IMG/VR virus record: IMGVR_UViG_3300042376_001060
Location: 1 to 43,297 of that record
DNA: 43,297 nt
DNA from: a virus
Direction: 5' to 3' (one strand)
Below are positions 39,456 through 43,297 of this stretch, piece after piece. The position numbers and the translations under genes are program-made. Position 1 is the stretch's first letter. The number at the start of each line of letters is the position of its first letter. Under the pieces are notes generated by a model that had not been told where the DNA came from, made no database searches, and saw nothing but the letters and a program-made list of their open reading frames with translations.

Positions 39456-39464
39456 GGAACACAC

Positions 39465-39938
39465 ATGGCAACCATTGACATCGGCAACAGCATCAAGGCA
39501 ACCGGAACGGGGGCTAACGATGGTTATTCTGATCCTTCACAGGTGCGAACGCTCACGCTCACGAACGGGGCCAAGCCGTTTGACGCGGTGGTTTCATGCA
39601 CGGCAAACGCAACGACGACTTTGTGGCAGGCGTCTACGCACGGGGTCAGCGGGACGACGGCAGCCGCCGACATCGTGTTTGTCAGTGTGGATCCTTCGGA
39701 AGACGAGGCGACGAGTCTTTCCGTTGACCTGATCCCGACGTATACCACGGTCAGCAGCACCAGCACCAACGCCCAAGCCACGTACCCCGTCGCCAAACGA
39801 GAACACGGCGTTATTCCGCTTGGTGGCGAGGGGCGTGATTCGTCGGGCGTGCAGCGGTTTCTGACGAAAGTTGAGGCCAAGAACCGAAACACCGGCACGG
39901 ACGACGCGGTGAAGGTTCGCATTCAGGTGTGGAACTAA
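39465..39938 (+). CDS. Beta-rich virion protein
   Basis: 157 residues; AAGGAA upstream. Thr/Ser/Ala/Val-rich strands throughout, no motif. The next ATG overlaps its stop (TAATG). Confidence 0.65.
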   Translation: MATIDIGNSIKATGTGANDGYSDPSQVRTLTLTNGAKPFDAVVSCTANATTTLWQASTHGVSGTTAAADIVFVSVDPSEDEATSLSVDLIPTYTTVSSTSTNAQATYPVAKREHGVIPLGGEGRDSSGVQRFLTKVEAKNRNTGTDDAVKVRIQVWN

Positions 39939-40525
39939 TGACTACCGCTGTACTCAATCTCCAGACCACCGGCGGGCGAGTTGGCACCGACGGGTCCTCT
40001 GTTGGGCTTCGGGCAACGGGCTTGTTTGGCGTCATTGACGGCGGCGTGACGATGGGGATGCTGGCCCAATCCGGGGCAACGTCTGGGCAGGTCATCGCGT
40101 GGAACGGAACGGCGTGGGCCCCGGCGACGGCGGGCGGCGCTTCGGCGACAACCGTGGAAGTTGATCTTGGGTCAACCGCCAAGACGAGCGGCCGGTTTAC
40201 GATCACGAACGCATCCATCTCCGCATCAAGCAAGGTGATCGTGTGGCAGGCTTCGGGTCCTTATACTGGCAAGGGCACGCTCGCGGACGAAGCCGCGATG
40301 CAGCCTGTCAACATCGTCGCGGTGCAGTCTGGGTCTGGATCGTGCATCGTGTGGTGGGAGACTCCGCCAATGACGGCAACGGTTCCGATTGTTGCCAACG
40401 GGCGAAGAGACGCACCGTCAACGGCGGCGGGATCGGACCCGCGATACCCAAACGTCGCGTACACGACACAGCGGATTGGACGGATTCGCGGCAACGTCAA
40501 GTTCTCGTACATGATTCTCTCGTGA
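39938..40525 (+). CDS. Fibre-like virion protein
   Basis: 195 residues. LNLQTTGGRVGTDGSSVGLRATG and SGATSGQVIAWNGTAWAP are short beta repeats typical of tail-fibre shafts or tips; the rest is beta sandwich-like. TAATG overlap. Role inferred from composition. Confidence 0.6.
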   Translation: MTTAVLNLQTTGGRVGTDGSSVGLRATGLFGVIDGGVTMGMLAQSGATSGQVIAWNGTAWAPATAGGASATTVEVDLGSTAKTSGRFTITNASISASSKVIVWQASGPYTGKGTLADEAAMQPVNIVAVQSGSGSCIVWWETPPMTATVPIVANGRRDAPSTAAGSDPRYPNVAYTTQRIGRIRGNVKFSYMILS

Positions 40526-40535
40526 AGGAGTTGGC

Positions 40536-41222
40536 ATGGCAGTTATTGAAGGCGGTTCGTCTGGAACGCTGATGGAGGTTGGGGCTGTTTCGGCTGCGGC
40601 CGGTCACGTCACAACCAAGCCGATTCCGCATGGGACGCTGGGGCACTACCGCATTGCGGCAACCACCGGCACACTTGCGGCGGCACTTGCGGCCAGCGCC
40701 CAACTGTTCTACCTGCGGTGGACCGATACGACGCGGTTCTGCGTTATCACGGGGTTCAAGGCTCAGTTTCAGGCACTCACAGCGTTTACCGGCGCGACAC
40801 TGACCGATTTCGGCTTTGATCTTTTCAAGGCGACGGCGGTGTCTGCGGGCGGCGGCGGTACGGATCTTGGAGCCTTGGTCAAGACGAAGATGCGGACAAG
40901 CATGGGCGCGAGTCTGCTTGACGCTTCTGGCTTGATGCGAATTGGTACGACCGCCGGACTTACTGCAATCACGACGCTGGACGCGACCGCGATCGCTCAG
41001 AGCCTTGGCGACCCCCAGCGCGTCAACCCTGCGGCGGGCACCGAAGAACAACGGGTGAACGACCCGACTCTCACGTTCTACCCCGACATGGCACGCGGCG
41101 AGTATCCGCTTGTCCTCGCGCAGAACGAAGGGCTGGTTCTCAGAAACCGAACGGTGTGGCCTGCGGCGGGTACGGGCATTGTGCAGATCGAAATGACGTG
41201 GGCGGAAGTGACGGCGTTCTGA
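40536..41222 (+). CDS. Beta-rich virion protein
   Basis: 228 residues; AAGGAG upstream. Gly/Ala/Thr-rich with regular strands and few charges; HTTKPI- and VWPAAGTGIVQIEMTWAEV-like strands suggest a jelly roll. Not recognised. Precedes the giant gene by 22 bases. Confidence 0.65.
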   Translation: MAVIEGGSSGTLMEVGAVSAAAGHVTTKPIPHGTLGHYRIAATTGTLAAALAASAQLFYLRWTDTTRFCVITGFKAQFQALTAFTGATLTDFGFDLFKATAVSAGGGGTDLGALVKTKMRTSMGASLLDASGLMRIGTTAGLTAITTLDATAIAQSLGDPQRVNPAAGTEEQRVNDPTLTFYPDMARGEYPLVLAQNEGLVLRNRTVWPAAGTGIVQIEMTWAEVTAF

Positions 41223-41244
41223 CCTACTGTTTGGCGGAGGCTCA

Positions 41245-43297
41245 ATGACGACGATGAACACCGGGCCAACTCGGGACGACCTTGAACGTGCGGCACGGAC
41301 GAAACTCCGGCTCCGCGCGGGCGAGGCGGTTGACCGTGCGGAGTTGGAGCACGCGGCCCGTGTGAAGTTGACGCTTCGGGGGAGTAGCCCGGCACCCGTC
41401 ACCAACTGGGGCGACGCCAAGAACGCCGAACGGCAGAACGCCGTGGCCGATCTTCAGCGCCGTGCGTTCCCGAACGGGCCGACCCAAGGAAACCCCCTGT
41501 TTGGCATCTCGCCCAATCTGGGGACGCCGGTTGAGCCCCCGCCCGAGGGGACCGTCGTGGAACGGTTCGCACGCGGCATCGTGAACGCACCCCTGAACAC
41601 GGCCAAGGGCGTGGCGGGTCTGGTCGGCGATCCCATCGCACGAGCGGGTATCGCCACGGGGATCCTCCCCGCCGAGGTTGGCACCCAGATCGACCGCAAC
41701 CAGCAGCGATTTAGCGCCGAGTATGCCCCGCAGGGCGTGGCCGGTGCGTTCGGCTCGGGCATCGGGCAGGTGGCGACCGGCGGCATCATCGCCAAGGGGC
41801 TCGGTTTGGCGGCCGGTGCGGGCACGCTGGCGGCTCAGGGGGCCGAGGCGGGGTATCAGGACTATCGGCAGTCGGTCGGCCCGGAGGAGGCATCCACGCT
41901 CAAAGGATTGGCCGTGGGCGGCGGGTACGGCTTGGCCGAGTATGTGGGCGAGCGGTTCGGCTTGGGGGCGTTGCTCAAAGCCGGTGACGCTCAGGGGTTC
42001 AAGAACGGCGTCAAAGCCTTGTTGCAGGCGGCTGGCGTGAATGCGTCCGAGGAGTTTGTGACGCAGGTTGCACAGAACGCGGTGAGTAAGACCTACGACC
42101 CGAATCGTCAGTTGTTGCAGGGCGCTGGGATGGCGGCGGGCGTGGGTGCCGTCGCTGGCGGCGTTGGTGCGGCAGCGATGCGGGGCCTGAATCGCGGCGA
42201 TGCGGGACAAGCCGGGGTTTCCCCCCCGCCGGTCGTTCCGGATCAGGGTTCACAGCCCGGAGCCGCCGTTACACCCACGTCCATTTCCCCTTCGTCCGTC
42301 GCCACCATTTCTGAATCGGGGGCAGCCCAGCCGCCTTCCGAAGACGCGATTCCGCCCGTCGCTGAACAGCGTTTTCCGGCGGCTTCCGAGGTGGCAAACA
42401 TTTCACCAAGCGATGCCCGGCCTTCTCCCGATTCCATCGCGACAAGTACCGAATCTCGCCCGGACGTGCAGGTCGTGGAGTCATCCCCGAATCCTATCCA
42501 GCCGACGCCGGAGGGGGAGGGGGCACAATCCGACCCCAATCGTGCGCCCGCATCAGCGCCGCCGCGTGATACTGAAACTCTTCGTGATGAAACCACTTTG
42601 CCGGATGGCCCGTTGCTTGCGAACGAAGCTGGCACCGCCTTGCCACAATCGCGTGGTCCCGATCAGTCCACGGAATCAGTTTCCCCGGCAAGCGTTCCAT
42701 TCCCCAATCCTACCCCCGAATCCGGCCGCGTGGGTCCGCCCCCCGGCGACGTGGCGGAGCCGAAGCCGAAGGGTGGCATTTCGGGGCCGGTGGTGGTCAA
42801 GCGCCAAGGCAAGTACGTCATCATGCGTCGCACCCCGGATGGGATGCAGCACTTTTGGACGCGGGACCGAGCCCGGAATCCGGACGGCACCCCCGTACGC
42901 GCCGAGGGCGGTGCGTGGTCTGACCTCAACACGTCGGACAAGTACGCCACTGCGGAAGAAGCGTTGCGTGAGGTGCGTGAGGCGGTGAAGCGCGACGAGT
43001 TTGAAACGGTGTCGCCCGACCGAACGTCCGGCGGCAAGCGTGACGACGCCACACAGACGCCCCCTAAAAGCCCCGCTAATGACCCACAGGCACCCGCCGA
43101 GACGCCTACGGACCCGCCCAAGGCTGACGAACCCGGCTATCTCGACCGCGTGATTCAGTGGGCCGAAACCAAGTCCCGCGAAGGACGAAAGCCCCGCCCC
43201 GCCGACAAGAAAGGCCAGCGGTTCGGCGGTACCGATGTCAACGTGTACGACGTGGTGGCCGTGGCCGCGAAGTCAATCCGGGCCGGTGTTCGCACGG
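41245..43297 (+). CDS. Giant ejection/polyvalent-type virion protein, N-terminal part (continues at base 2)
   Basis: Open to the window end; joined to the segment at 2-3442 it makes 1,756 residues. GGAGG precedes ATG 41245. Near the start, LERAARTKLRLR and LEHAARVKLTLR are a two-copy repeat. Residues 100-315 hold Gly/Ala-rich hydrophobic stretches (VATGGIIAKGLGLAAGAG, AGMAAGVGAVAGGVGAAAMRG) that could insert in membranes; 315-510 is a Pro/Ser/Glu linker; about 510-600 is a small domain with FWTRDRARNPDGTPVR. This matches a very large internal virion protein ejected with DNA. Confidence 0.8.
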   Translation, partial: MTTMNTGPTRDDLERAARTKLRLRAGEAVDRAELEHAARVKLTLRGSSPAPVTNWGDAKNAERQNAVADLQRRAFPNGPTQGNPLFGISPNLGTPVEPPPEGTVVERFARGIVNAPLNTAKGVAGLVGDPIARAGIATGILPAEVGTQIDRNQQRFSAEYAPQGVAGAFGSGIGQVATGGIIAKGLGLAAGAGTLAAQGAEAGYQDYRQSVGPEEASTLKGLAVGGGYGLAEYVGERFGLGALLKAGDAQGFKNGVKALLQAAGVNASEEFVTQVAQNAVSKTYDPNRQLLQGAGMAAGVGAVAGGVGAAAMRGLNRGDAGQAGVSPPPVVPDQGSQPGAAVTPTSISPSSVATISESGAAQPPSEDAIPPVAEQRFPAASEVANISPSDARPSPDSIATSTESRPDVQVVESSPNPIQPTPEGEGAQSDPNRAPASAPPRDTETLRDETTLPDGPLLANEAGTALPQSRGPDQSTESVSPASVPFPNPTPESGRVGPPPGDVAEPKPKGGISGPVVVKRQGKYVIMRRTPDGMQHFWTRDRARNPDGTPVRAEGGAWSDLNTSDKYATAEEALREVREAVKRDEFETVSPDRTSGGKRDDATQTPPKSPANDPQAPAETPTDPPKADEPGYLDRVIQWAETKSREGRKPRPADKKGQRFGGTDVNVYDVVAVAAKSIRAGVRT
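43074..43297. repeat. Right copy of the window-end repeat
   Basis: Matches bases 1-224 with differences at 43089, 43096, 43158 and 43170. The reading frame continues seamlessly into base 225 of the window. Confidence 0.9.

Overview
The window holds one complete phage genome that is circular or circularly permuted. Bases 1-224 recur at 43074-43297 with four transition mismatches, so the unit length is about 43,073 bp. Reading across that junction joins the two edge fragments, in frame, into one giant gene of 1,756 codons. Base composition is GC-rich and coding is dense, with start/stop overlaps (ATGA, GTGA, TAATG) at most gene boundaries. A portal, a large terminase, a capsid cluster, tail-tube-like nozzle proteins and large ejection-type proteins are present. 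No tape measure, sheath or tail-tube gene is seen, so a short-tailed (podovirus-like) virion is the best reading. Good Shine-Dalgarno sites and sigma70-like promoters point to a GC-rich bacterial host. I cannot name the host; an aquatic bacterium is only a guess.

Layout, following transcription. A divergent control region at 24256-24812 separates a leftward block from a rightward late block. Late block (24812 around the junction to 8864): terminase small-subunit candidate, large terminase, portal, scaffold-like protein, capsid, decoration-like protein, head-tail adaptor, jelly-roll and propeller-like nozzle proteins, ejection-type proteins ending in the 1,756-codon protein, an SGNH-hydrolase tail protein, membrane/lysis candidates and a metallophosphoesterase. 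The capsid pair seems to have its own promoter (29658-29666) and terminator (31974-32001).

Rightward early/replication block (9246-21963): starts from a clear promoter with a folded leader RNA. It carries a Sak4-like ATPase with an SSB-like partner, a RusA resolvase, then a second folded leader in front of a replication initiator, a DnaB helicase, a DnaA-domain-IV-like protein, an NrdR-like zinc ribbon and a long run of small overlapping genes, several of them membrane proteins. No DNA polymerase, primase, integrase, methylase or tRNA was recognised, so replication elongation presumably uses host enzymes.

Leftward block (24255 down to 21947): small unknown genes ending in an XRE-type regulator, separated by repeated hairpin cassettes.

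The most notable things are: seven 11-bp iterons inside the initiator gene, followed by a pyrimidine tract (a lambda-O-like origin); two promoter-proximal leaders whose long helices interlock in pseudoknot order, each starting at the predicted +1; a candidate small RNA with its own promoter and terminator (8868-9053); a membrane-protein ORF overprinted in another gene (20362-20478); and a repeated stop-codon motif in the leftward operon.
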